DNA of 64,000 bases, taken from assembly GCF_010015585.1 (NCBI RefSeq), contig NW_022985068.1, positions 1,309,406 through 1,373,405 of the forward strand, in the 5' to 3' direction. Origin of the DNA: Eremomyces bilateralis CBS 781.70 (lineage: Eukaryota; Ascomycota; Dothideomycetes; Eremomycetales; Eremomycetaceae). The notes beneath the pieces are model-generated. The model did not search any database and was not told the DNA's origin. It saw only the letters and a program-made list of their open reading frames with translations. Below are positions 33,451-44,752 of this stretch, piece by piece. Position numbers and translations under genes: made by a program. Every line of letters begins with the position of its first letter. The first letter of the stretch is position 1.

Positions 33451-35323
33451 ATGGCAACAAGGCCCATCGTACAACATGCATCAGGATTCATGAAAGGCGC
33501 AAGAGCTCGGGACTTCGGGTTCCGCGTCCATCGGAGTGCCATCCAACAGTTTCGCGCCCAACCGATCACGTGGCGGCAGACCATCGTCAGCGTTGACCCC
33601 TCGCCCTCCACCGCGGGGACGAACCAAGTGGTTAGCAATGCGCCCGGTCCCGAGGACGACGATGATGGCGAGGGGAATAAAAAAGCAAGGAAACCGCAGC
33701 AGGACAGGAAACTGGACGGCGAGAGGCCGGATGGAGAGAAACCGGATGGCGAACGGGGCCGCACCGCGTTCAAGATGTTCGAAGCGGCCATGACCACCTT
33801 CGCGTCCATCTCCATCCTGGGCCTCGTCGGCTACAGCTACACCCGCTACTACAAGTATCACATCCTCGAGAAGATGGAGAACGCCTTCAAGCCCGGCGAC
33901 CCCGTCCTCGAGCTCGCCCAGAAGTCCCGAACCAACCACACGTCCCTCCTCGCCGACACCGACGACGAGGACCGTTGGATCCCGCGCCCTGAGCAACGCA
34001 AGATCGACGAGATCGTCGCCGGCCGCGACACGGGTCACTACCACCTCCTCATCGGCGAGAAGGGCACGGGGAAGAGCTCCATGCTGATCGACGCCATGGC
34101 CAAGGTCGATGGCGAGGGCTGCGCCATGTTCGAGGCGCACGCCGACGTGGAGATCTTCCGCGTGCGGCTAGGCAAGGCGCTGGACTTCGAGTACCACGAG
34201 GACAACATCGGGTCGCTGTTCTCGATCCGCGGGCCGCGCGACGCGTCGGCGCTGCTGGACGTGGAGCGGGCGTTCAACAAGATGGAGAAGGTGGCGCTGA
34301 AGCGGCGGAAGGAGGTGGGGCGGCCGTTGATTCTGATCATCAATAGCGTGCATTTGGTGAGGGATGACGAGGATGGGAAGGATCTGATCGAGTTGATTCA
34401 GCAACGGGCGGAACAGTGGGCGGCGAGCAATTTGGTGACTGTGGTGTTGAATAGTGATGATTATTGGGTGTATGAACGGTTGAAGAACTATGCGACGAGG
34501 ATGCAGGTGATGGCGGTTGGGGACTTGCCGAAGAAGACGAGTTTGATGGCACTACAACAATATCGGATGAGATACCGCAGCGAGAAGCCGAGCATGGAAA
34601 CCTTGGAGCAGGTGTATGATATGATTGGGGGGAGGTTGACGCATCTGAGTCGCGTGGCGAAAAGTAAGGATATGTTGGAGGTGTGCAAGCAGATTTGCCA
34701 GGCGGAGAAGACGTGGTTGTTGAGTCAGGTATGGTGACCATCATTGTCCGCGGAAACATTATTGACAACGGTTAGTGCTGGATTCTCGGTATGGAGATGG
34801 ACGACGATGTCATGGACCAGCAGAAATACGCTGTAAGTCACCCATCCCCTTATCTCTCCATCACTTTTCACTAACCAGCTAGTCCGCTGCAATGGTCCTC
34901 GCTAAGGCCCTAGTCGACCGAGAGAAGGAAATGGAAAGCACCTACGACTCAGAGAAGGGCCACGTCCTCCCCGAAATCCCCTTACATGAAGCCCGATACA
35001 TCATGACCCGAGCCGACTTCATCCAAAGCTACGACCACATCAACGTCTTCGCTATCGGATCCAACGCCATGGTGCGCGCCGACTCGGTGCCGATGATGAA
35101 CGCGTTCCGCCAGGTCTGCAGCCAGCCGGGCTTCGACGAGCATCTGGAAGCGACGCTGGAACGCATTGGGGATATCGAGAGCTTGGGGAGGACGCGGGAG
35201 CTGACGATCAAGGATCTGTGGAATGGTGGGAAGTATAAGACCACGGTGGCCGACTCAAAGGGGCGGCATCAGAGTGAGGTGACGTTTGAGGTGGTAGAGC
35301 CGAAGAAGGATGATGAGGAGTAA
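33451..35323 (+). CDS. Membrane-anchored mitochondrial AAA-type ATPase
   Basis: Three exons, 33451-34728, 34776-34832 and 34883-35323, 591 aa. The N-terminus is basic and lacks acids (MATRPIVQHASGFMKGARARDFG...RVHRS), like a mitochondrial presequence. After a charged linker there is one probable membrane segment at about residues 108-128 (TTFASISILGLVGYSYTRYY). The P-loop LLIGEKGTGKSSM (about 198-210) and a hydrophobic Walker B-like strand LILIINSVHLV (about 293-303) define the ATPase. The C-terminal ~110 residues (LHEARYIMTRADFIQSYDHINVF...) fit the small winged-helix domain found at the end of this fungal AAA group. It is likely a mitochondrial membrane protein; its client or process is unknown to me. 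Confidence 0.85.
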
Positions 35324-35367
35324 TGGGATGCTGGAGTCCCCGGTGGACCTGATTGTGCACACCCTTC

Positions 35368-36311
35368 TCACCCGACCTCCTTCCCGCTGTTCTTCGCCCC
35401 CTGATCCTCCGTCTCCTCCCCCTCCCGTTGGAAATAGAACGCCAAATCCAACGCCGTGTCATGCAGCTCGAACTCCGGCATCGTCACCACCTCCTTCCCG
35501 GCATTAAACCCCTCCACCACCCCCGTCAACCGCCTCAGCTTCCCCTCACTCACCCCCTTCTCGCCCTCCCCGCACCGCAATGCCACCCTCCACCGCGCCT
35601 CCGTCACGTCCCGCATGTCCGGACCCAGAAACACCGCCGGACACTCCACCACCCCCTCTTCCTCTGTCGCCAGGAACTCCTCTAGCAGCGTCTCCAACTG
35701 CATGAACGGGGCGTACAGGAACGTCGAGGACGCATGCTCATGGAACTCGTGGGCCGCGTTGCGCTCGTCCGCAAGGCACAGAATCTCGATCCCCAGACTC
35801 CGCAAAAACTCCTCGTCCGTCGCCGCAAACTGCGGATCCTGCGCGAACATCCGGATCGGTTCCGTCGCATCATCTCGTCCTTCAGATACTATCGTAGATA
35901 AATCAGTGATTCCGATCGATCAACCATGACCGTCGCCGAACGCCCGTTCCAAGCGACAATCCACCTCCCCCTATCTAGCTGTCACTTACAAATCTGCACG
36001 ACCTCCAAAAATGCGAGCAGCTGCCACCCCGCCCGTCGCGCGTGCCCCCACTCCCTCGCCACGCTCCCCAACCCTACGCACACCGCCTGGGTGACCGTCG
36101 CTCGCTTTCCGAACCGCCGAGCGAGCAGCCGCATCAACTCGCCTCGCATTGCTGTCGCACGCCATGCGGTCTGCTGCTTAGTGAAGGCGCGCTGGACGGC
36201 AGAGAGGGGGGCGTAGGTGGCGGGGGAGGAGGGGGCGGAGGGGGGGGCGCGGCGGGAGCGGGGGTTGGTGGGGATGGTGGTCCAGGTGGTGTTTGGGGAG
36301 GGGGGTGGCAT
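35368..36311 (-). CDS. SRR1-like domain protein
   Basis: Two exons, 36311-35990 and 35888-35368 (101-bp intron, phase 1), 280 aa. The N-terminal 45 residues are Pro/Ser-rich. The SRR1-like core begins at about residue 70: QAVCVGLGSVAREWGHARRA, then GWQLLAFLEVVQIL spanning the splice site, then MFAQDPQFAATDEEFLRSLGIEIL, the conserved QDPxFxxxDxxFLxxLG block. The domain is named after Arabidopsis SRR1 (light and clock phenotypes); the fungal molecular role is unclear, and yeast BER1 is a relative. Its stop codon lies only 44 bp from the stop of the convergent AAA gene. Confidence 0.82.
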
Positions 36312-37522
36312 GGTTGGGAGGGGGGAAGGTTAGGTGGTGAGGATCATTGGGGGAGGATATTCAGAGGGGTATATAAAACTCGGGAACGGGCTTTTATTAA
36401 GGGAGGAGGGGAAGGAAGATGAATATCAAATCGCAAAGGACAACGGGTAGAAAGGATTTGCTGGGCTTGATATTGATTATAAAACCCGTTCTTTGGGATT
36501 TTATGGTTCGCACTAATATTCGAGCCTGATATAAAGGAAGATCAAAAACCTTGATGGATATCTACGATCTTCGGTTGAAATCACGTGCTTAGACACATCT
36601 CTGTTTTAAGACTACAATTTCCTTCCGATGGCTCAAAGCTGATATCGCGCAGTAGCATACACTAATCATGATCGGTATCAGAGACCACCTTGATTTTTGC
36701 AGGATTCCAAATACCATGGTGGCTCCAAAAACAGCTGTCAGACTAATAACGCTTGACTGCCCCTCGTTGCTTTTGTCCCCTCGCAGCATTCTAATATTAA
36801 CCATTTCAAGACCGTGGAGCAGACTCGATATGCCGAAATACGGTTATTATATATGACCTATATCCGGCGTTCAAGACCTCTACAAGAATGCCCTTTGCGA
36901 ACCATCCCCTATGATATGTACTATGTAGTTGCGCCGAAATCGACTGGAGGCAGGGCCAGATTGGAGTCCTGGCGTACGAAACTAGTTCATCAACAATGCG
37001 TCGAAACACAACCTCATCATTTCGAATATTTTTCAATTCGTTGGTATCAACATCCAGACTCGGCCATCCAAGGTCGACCAAATGCCCGACCCCATCGGCT
37101 AGTCAAAAAGTGCCGGAAATAATTACAAAGGAATATCCCGTCAAGGACCGACAGACCGACGCTTCATTGCGCCCCTAACCCTCCGACACCGTAACATCAC
37201 ATTTTCCCATAAGATTATTGGAGATTGGTGGAGTAGATCCCGCTGAAAAAGGGGAGGTGGATGAGATGATAAGGGAAAATCGTTTCTCGATTGGAGAATA
37301 TGTTTTCGCTCCGTGACTAACGCCAGACCCAGGGGTGTTTCTTTGGAAAGGAGCCGGAACCGGAAGGATGCTGAAATGCTGTACAAGAAAAGGAAAATTG
37401 AAGAGAAACTGCCTCCAATGGACGCGCGGTAGACGCTGCAAGCATCGCCGAGGAGATCAGGTGGGATTTGAGATATGAGCGTCAAAGATGTCTATCCGGG
37501 ATGAAAGATTCCAATGCGATGA
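36312..37522. other. Intergenic region between SRR1-like and copper-protein genes
   Basis: 1.2 kb, AT-richer than its flanks. It contains the promoter of the SRR1-like gene (a TATATA at about 36370) and the 3' flank of the copper-protein gene. No coding sequence or RNA gene recognised. Confidence 0.5.
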
Positions 37523-38411
37523 TTATAAGATCATCAGGACAGCCGCAAGCATCGCCGTGAACGAAGTAATGACGACGGAGGGTTTGACCAGCGCGTTGGC
37601 GCTGTTACTCAAGCTCGTTGTGGCGAAGACGAGGTTGAATTCGATGTTCTCCCCCGCCTCCGTCGAGTTGAAGCAGTTGGTCTCGTTGACCTCGGCGACG
37701 TTCTGCGGCTCGTCGAAGATGATATCGACGCACTATCGCATATTAGCCCCATTCGTGGCGGTCGCTGTTCGTCTCCAGAGGATCTACTCACGCTATACAA
37801 CGCGGCCCCATGCTGCGCCGTCTCGATCACCTGGATCGTCGCGTGGTCGCCCACCTTCGGTTCCAGGCCCTTGGGCAACGGCACCTGCGGGAGGCAGACG
37901 GTGCCGTTGTAGTACTCGTTCGAGGGGCCAACGATTTGGAACGGCGGCACCATGTTCAGCGACATGTTCAGCGGCTCGGTCCCCACGCCCATGTTTATGT
38001 AGACGAGCGCGTTCGCATGGCCCGGAAACCATCCGGGTTGGAAGGAGAGCGCGCCGCCGTGGATTGGCCATCGGGTACGGTTGGTGGATGTCGGCATGCC
38101 GCCGCCTGCGAAAACATGTCAGCGTAAGTGTTCGTGATGCATCGTCGCACCGGTTGCATCCGATCGCAAGGGGGAGGAGAGGGTAACGCACATGGATACA
38201 TCCACTGTTGCCCGTACGGGAAATTATATGTTTCCGTCTCCTTATCCCAATTCATCCCCAACGCTCCCGTCGGCACCTCCCCACTCGGCGTCGTGCCGTT
38301 CTGGTGGAGATTGTTCCCTCTCCAGCCCGGATAGACAATGACGGTGTGCGCCGCGACGACGCTCCATAACGTCGCAATTGCGACCAGCGTCCTCCGCGCG
38401 CACCGGAACAT
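37523..38411 (-). CDS. BIM1/X325-type copper-binding GPI-anchored protein
   Basis: Three exons, 38411-38192, 38105-37792 and 37732-37523, 247 aa. A signal peptide (MFRCARRTLVAIATLWSVVAA) is followed directly by His22 of HTVIVYPGWRGNN, the mature N-terminal copper-ligand His that X325/BIM1 proteins share with LPMOs. Other family marks: YPYGQQWMYPCGGG-like sequence (here FPYGQQWMYPCGGGMPTSTNRT across intron 1), WPIHGGALSFQPGW, paired Cys residues and several N-glycosylation sites. The C-terminus has Ser/Asn residues and then a hydrophobic tail (VVITSFTAMLAAVLMIL), as expected for GPI anchoring. The family includes Cryptococcus BIM1, a cell-surface factor for copper uptake; it is not expected to cut polysaccharide. 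Likely outer plasma membrane or wall. Confidence 0.9.
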
Positions 38412-40723
38412 TTCGGTGAGTTTATTTGGGGATGGTTAGGAGGCGGGGGCGAGACACCCAGAAGCGATCCCGTCGTGGATCTGGATGTGTTTCGTTTCGA
38501 CGCCGCCAACCGTGGACTAGACGTTCGAGGGGTTGGAACTCGATGCGGGCGACGGGGGTGCGCGGAGCAGCAGAGAGCGGTGCGCTGATCTAGATCGGTT
38601 TCGCGTGGTTGGAAACCTTATTTGACGGCAGAATCCACGTCTCTGAATATCGCAAACCTCAACAATAAAACAATGTCTACCTTCGAGAGAGACGACGATG
38701 TCCGAGAGTGGTGAGAGTTCGGTAGTCAGTCAGTTAATCAGTCGGTCAAAGCGGAGGTCCGTCAGGTGGGTGCAACGGAGAAACCAAGAGGGCCGCCCGT
38801 CATACTTAAAAGGCATCCCATGTCCATAAGCATTCAATGGCGATCCAGGGAACTGGGCCATCCGGCCGCCCATACCTCCTCGACCTTGTCCGAACAGGGC
38901 ATTGGAGATACATGGGATTACAGATGTTAATGTGGGACGGGACGGTGGCATTGGAGCGGTTTCGCGAGACAATTGGTCGGTTCGTCACATCACCAGCCAA
39001 GCAAGCGGCGGAACAGTCGTGATGGTGCACATCGCTGTCTGTCGGGGCCGCATATCCCGATCCCTCAGCGCCAATGAGTATTGTCCGTTGCGATGGGAGT
39101 TCTTCATTATTGTCTTGGTATCGGTACAGAAAGAGATTGTTGACATTTCACCTATTGTCCTCCTTTACCTCCTATTGTCTACTACGGACAGTCCATCCCC
39201 TTCAGGCCCACAGGTTCCTCGGCTCTATTTTAATTTTTTGATTTCCGACTTTGATATCATCGACAATGCGAACACATAGCGAAAAAGTCTTCTCTTCCAA
39301 AGCCCCCGACCATTGCACGACCTGCATCGACGCGTCCAATCAGCGATTGCAGCCCCTAAGCGCCGACGCTGTTCAACGTGCAGGGAGATGCTCGCCATGG
39401 GAACCGCCGTGGATGGACGCCGACCAAGATGGGCATCCCCGCTCGACCCGCTCACAATCTAAAGTCCTAATATTCCTTAGAAAATCGCGAACTGGACAAA
39501 CCACCGTGAGTGATCTCTGAAGGAGTGTCATTTTGAAGGAAAGCGATGGAAGCCACGAAATGTCCCGACCGGCATCTCGATCGGGTGTTGCGACTCCTGG
39601 GGGTGATCCGTCGTTGTGGCATGGCGGCACAGCGGAGGTAGGGGCCGGCATTATGGTTGAGCTATTGCTCGATGCGCAACAGAAGCGGGTGGAAGACTTT
39701 TCTCGACATCCAGATTATCTCGGAAGAGGGCAAAGCAGCTACTGTTTAGGAGCTGCTGTAACACGGTGCTACCTTGGGACCGCTTGAGATATTGTAGCTT
39801 GCCGATGGACGATAGTCCCATCGACCACCTGCTCGCATAATTAAGTCTCGAACCGATGACCCAATCATCTCAGCTCGCCAATGCCCGCGATGTGCCATTA
39901 AGCTCTTCCTTGCATGGGCCGCCAATCCTCGAGCTCGGGACTGTGATAGTTAAGGAACGGCTCAATGTGGTTTGTCTATTCGGTGCCGACCTCAAGCATC
40001 AGGCTGCATGCCACCAAAGAGGAAATACCGCTGTCAAGTGATGTCTGCGGGATATACGGAAACGTCTTCCCCCATGCTGAGAAGTGACGTGAGCATCGGT
40101 AGATACATCTAGCGGGGCCCTCCGGATCGCTAAATACCAGCGCTTATGGAACGGCATGTTGCATTCCACGCTCTTCCGTTGCACAGAAGGGGATATCGGA
40201 ACCCCAATCCGCGCAGACCAGGCCGCCTTTGGGGCCTCGCTGAGCGTCCTGTTTGCCGCTTGGCTGGACGGCGGTTCACGTCGTCACACATCAAGGGCAT
40301 GTGGAAGCGACCGAAATTTCCACGCGTCTCGTGGCACAGGAGGTGTTCATGCAGTTACGGAGTGGATCATGGATGGAAGGAGGGACTCGCCCTCCGATGT
40401 TGCAGATAGCAGGAATCGAAGCCATCAAGTAGCGAGTGATATTGCCCCCTTTCTATGCCGTGAGCGGCCCGAAGGGAGGCCAATCGACGGTCTTTGTAGG
40501 AAGTAGGTTCTACGCGCATTATCAATATAGATAGACTCAATTCGGACTATTCGCTCTCTCCAAGCGCCTATGCTGTGATGAAAGCTATATCAAGCAGCCT
40601 AGCAAGTAATACTCCAGTTTCCCATGCCATCATCGAACAACTGCTGTCTCATTCAAGGCACGCATCGTCTCAAATCCCAAGCCGGATGCAAGATATCAAT
40701 ATGCATCTACGACCCTTCGGCCT
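38412..40723. other. 2.3-kb region without recognised genes
   Basis: Upstream of the copper-protein gene and downstream of Nup82. Short frames on both strands lack domain features, splice consistency or codon bias. I see no repeats longer than a few bases and no transposon remnants. Confidence 0.45.
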
Positions 40724-43455
40724 TCACCGCACCACATCCCTCAACCGCTCTAACCTTCCCCCCGTCGCCTCCACCAAAGATTCCTGCCTCGCCAACATCT
40801 CCATCACCTGCCCCATCCTCGCCTTCCGATACCCCGTCGGCACCTTCGGCGCCCCACCGCCCGTCCCCTCCACCCCCTTTTTCCCCTCCCCCACCCTCAC
40901 GACCGCCTCCACCCGCCCCCGCAACTCCTCCTTCAACCCCGCCACCTCCTTTACCCTCCCCACCACCGACTTCCCCTTCTTCCCCCCCTCCACCTCACCC
41001 CCCTCTATCGCCCCCGCAACCTGGTACACCTCCCGCACCCACGCTTTCTCCTTCTCACTCAACTCCAAGCCCCCCAACCGCGCCAACTTCTGTTTCAACC
41101 GCTCATGCTGCGCCACCAGCTCCCGCTGCCGCTCCGTCGTGCGCGCGAACTTCTCCCGCAATTTCTCATCCGCGAGCAGCGCCTCCCCCGCCTCGTCCGT
41201 CTGGAAATCGTCGTCGTCCTCCCCCGTCACCGCGTCGATTTTCCGCACCAGCTCCTTCGTTTTCTGCAGCTGGTCACGGAACTCCCCGAGCAGGCGCTCG
41301 CATCGCGTAAACAGGTCCGACACCGCGTCGTTGATCCCGATCGTCTCCTCGGCGAGGTAGCGGTGGATGTCGGTCATGATCGCGAGCGTTTCGGGGCCGA
41401 GGCGCACTTCGTTCTCATAGCGTCGTCGGTGACGTTGTGGGATGACATTCTCGACGAAGGAAAGTAGGCCGGGGTCCTCGACTAGTCGGTCGGATGGCAT
41501 GAAGGGATGTCGGGGTTCCGCAAGGACTAGGGCGCCGAGGTTCAGGTCTTCGATGTCGTAGCCACTGGCGTTGGCGACGTCCGTTTCGAGGATGTCGCTA
41601 GGGATGTCTAGGTTCGCGGCGAATGGTTGCCCGTTGGCCGCAGTGAGGAGGAAGTATCCAATCTCCGAGTCACTGAGTGTGATGCAGGCGGAGATATTAG
41701 TGCGTGCAACGGCTTCGGGGAATGGCAGCACGTGGTCGACGATCGATTTGGCCCGTTGAAACCACTGTTCGAGGCGCAAAGAGAGGCGTTCTGACAATGG
41801 GTCCTCGATCTCGTCGATGAATGTATCTACGGTAGAAGATAGAGATAGGGAGTAAACTCCGTTGAGGTCGGTGACAAAGTAGGTAAATGGCGAGAAAGGG
41901 TCTGGAGAGAACGACGCCTTGAACAGATGCTCGGTGTCGTGGAGGGTGATGACTTCGAAGTTCAGCAAAGCATCTGCATCTGGTTCATCGTCGGAATCAT
42001 TTGCTTCCTATGATATATTAGTTATGACTTATAACAGCTTTCAGGATACGTACCGAAGTAAAAGGCAGCCAAGCTGCGGTGACTCCAGTGAGATTGAGGC
42101 AATTGTACACCTTGCCATCGGTGGTGAGAAGAGATAGGATGTTCGACGAGAGGCACTGTACTTCCTCCTCTGCAGCGCTGGCATAGAGGCTATCATGGAG
42201 GTCTAGATCACGCGGTTTCGTGAGTGCCGTGACTACAAGGTCAGACACTTCGCAATCTCCCATGATATCCGGCTCGGGGATGAATGGGCCTTGGAGCTTC
42301 GGAATCGGGCCAGGTTGTACGGGTCGGTAGAAAACTTCCGCCGATGGATAACCAGGCCTTCCGCTGACCTTGATCGGTTCCTGGCCCTCAAGCTCCGTGA
42401 ACCACTGATGCAAGAGATCCAGCTGGAGGTTTTCTTCCTTTTTCGAATCGTTCGGTGACATCTCCGCACTGACGTACGTGCTAACCGCTTTGAAGAAGCC
42501 GGGTGGTGCTTCCCATTTGGTCGGCAAACACGGGCAGAGTGAGTACACGCATCCATTCGCCATTGCGATCCACAACGTCGTGGCGGACCAGGCATGTCCA
42601 AATGATGGGTCCGATGTGCCAAAGCACGTCGAGGCGACCTTCATATCCACATCGTCCGGGGAGAACCCAGTGTTCGCATTATTTACTGATGCTCGCATCG
42701 CATCCTCCGACGTCGACGCATCGATAAGAGCGGGGAGGTTGATGGTGAGGCTGGGGGTATCGAAGGACCATCTGTCTTCCCGGCTGACCTCCCATAGCCG
42801 GACGACGGCGTCGACGGTGACTGTCACGATACAGCAGCCCATGTGTCCAAGTGGGTGCCATAGGAGCGATGCAACTGCAGGCTTCTCGATGACATGGATT
42901 GTGGGACCGAGTTGGAAAGTCTTGAGTCGGTATGGTCCGCGGTCGCTTTTCTGCAACTGGGAGGTCTCCGGGATGGTCGCGATGTGGACTGTTGCCGCTG
43001 TAACCATGGCCAGATAGTCTTGGTTCGGTGAGATTATCAGTTGGAGAATCTCGCCGTCGAAGTTTGGCTTGAGGATCTGTATTGCTCAACATCAGCGGGA
43101 TAATTCAACCCATTTCTGTAATAGTAATGCTCACGGTATAAGAGTAGTCCTCCTCATCGTCCTCATCGTCATCCGAAACCGAGTGACCACGCGGTCGAGA
43201 CAATCGTCTCCTCGCCTTCGCCTGGTGTTCATCCTTCAGTCTCTGGAGATCCGTCCATCTAACCTCGTTTCCCACCGCGACGAAGATCTGCGTTCCTCGA
43301 TAGGCTACCTTCTTCAGTGGAACAGCAGCAGCTCCGGCCTTCTTCGTGCCATTCGATGGTCTCGCCGGGCTCCGTGGCGCGGTATTCGCAAATATATTTG
43401 CGTCGGGGGAGAGGCGTGAGAGCCAGGAAGGCGTGTAGTTGAGGACGCGCACCAT
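40724..43455 (-). CDS. nup82: Nucleoporin Nup82
   Basis: Three exons, 43455-43135, 43076-42054 and 42007-40724, 875 aa. The first in-frame ATG gives MVRVLNYTPSWLSRLSPDANIF, matching the start of fungal Nup82 proteins. The N-terminal half has beta-propeller features (FVAVGNEVRWTDLQRL, VASLLWHPLGHMGCCIVTVT, VVRLWEV); the C-terminal third, from about residue 640, is predicted long coiled coil (REKFARTTERQRELVAQHERLKQKLARL). Nup82 (human Nup88) sits on the cytoplasmic face of the nuclear pore, anchoring Nup159 and the mRNA export machinery. Both introns are under 60 bp. It shares a 338-bp divergent promoter with the cap-binding gene CBC2. Identification comes from architecture and recognisable segments. 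Confidence 0.85.
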
Positions 43456-43793
43456 GTTTCGGAGATCTAAAACTAGGTTTCTTCGTTCTCCAGTTCCCAG
43501 ATGGGATTTATAACATGAGAAACTGGAGAGTGGGATTATATTATCAACACCCAAGTGATCTTTAGTCCTTCATCAACACCGTCTTAGACAACGTGAATCT
43601 GCAATTCACCGCGTTCGGAGCTTGGACCAATCAGAGCTCATCCCTGCAACTTCCATTCACTCATTCAAGACAATTCATGACAAGTGAAGATACAGATATT
43701 CTGGTGACTTTCTTGCGACTTTCCCTGCTCAATCTCAAAGCTGCATTCTCCCGATCATCTGCTTCGCCGGCACACCATCCGTGAGATGACAAG

Positions 43794-44528
43794 ATGCTTC
43801 CACGGGATAGGCACACGATCGATCGGCTAGACAAGCCCAGCTCATACACCACCAACAAGGTTCGCACAGCTGTGTATCCATGCATCTTCTCGACTAACAT
43901 CACTTCAGAGTAGAAAGCGAAAGCACCGCGACCGTGAAGGTGATGAGCCCAAGGACAGGCCGTCCGAGCTTGAGGACAAACTCCGCGATGCGACGACACT
44001 CTACGTAGGGAATCTGTAAGAGCCACTCATTCACATTGGTTCAGAGCATCCCTCTAACGCGTTATCAGGTCATTCTATACAACAGAGGAGCAGATCCACG
44101 AGCTCTTCGCAAAGTGAGTTGCACCAAGGTTCTCCTAGCTTGTAGATGAATGACTGACCACTGGCCCTGTACAGATGCGGTGAGATCAAGCGGCTGGTTA
44201 TGGGCCTCGATCGATTCCAGAAGACGCCGTGCGGGTTCTGCTTCGTCGAATACTACAACCACCAAGACGCATTAGACTGCATGAAGTACATCGGCGGGAC
44301 GAAGCTCGATGAACGCATCATCAGAACGGATCTCGACGAAGGCTTCGTAGAAGGGCGACAGTACGGGTACGATTGGCTAGTATCACGAGCAGTGAGGCAT
44401 CGCTAATGGATCGCAGGCGTGGAAAGTCGGGTGGACAGGTCCGAGATGAATACCGAGAGGAATATGATCCAGGACGCGGGGGCTACGGCAGGGCAATCTC
44501 GGACACGATGCAAGAGGGGTACAAGTGA
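43794..44528 (+). CDS. CBC2: Nuclear cap-binding protein subunit 2 (CBP20)
   Basis: Five exons, 43794-43859, 43909-44015, 44069-44113, 44175-44366 and 44417-44528, 173 aa. A single RRM dominates: [23 protein letters not shown] (RNP2, spliced from three exons), [26 protein letters not shown] (RNP1) and [26 protein letters not shown], the CBP20-specific C-terminal extension that folds onto the cap. The start gives [27 protein letters not shown], as in filamentous fungi. With CBC1 it binds the m7G cap of nascent transcripts in the nucleus and promotes splicing and export. The Gly-rich end ([18 protein letters not shown]) is short. Identification is secure. Confidence 0.96.
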
Positions 44529-44752
44529 GGAGGACGGCTGCTACCTCGTTCAAACAAGGCGTTACGGATCATATCAGGCATCTAGGCGAGCTCGGGGCTC
44601 GCAACGGGAGTTTATACCGGGTTTAATTCCTCTTTCGTCGCTTGCGGGTGTCGCTTATGGCTGTAAATCATGGAAACCCTCTTTTTCAAACCGAATCGCG
44701 CTGGGGTGGAGCTCGAACAAACTAAATACATTCGACTTTCGCCTCCTCAATC

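Noticed and set aside
36190-36310. Strongly G-rich tract resembling a quadruplex or satellite
   Set aside because: It is the Pro/Ser-coding 5' end of the SRR1-like gene read from the other strand.
37141-37485. 114-codon minus-strand frame after the copper-protein gene
   Set aside because: Immediately follows the stop codon region of the spliced BIM1-like gene, so it is most likely 3' UTR; no recognisable domain.
38902-39279. 125-codon plus-strand frame
   Set aside because: No domain, no splice-compatible neighbours, ends in AT-rich DNA; likely chance.
39830-39870. CTCGAACCGATGA, a second T-loop-like string
   Set aside because: Only two of five T-stem pairs would form; no anticodon or acceptor arm found.
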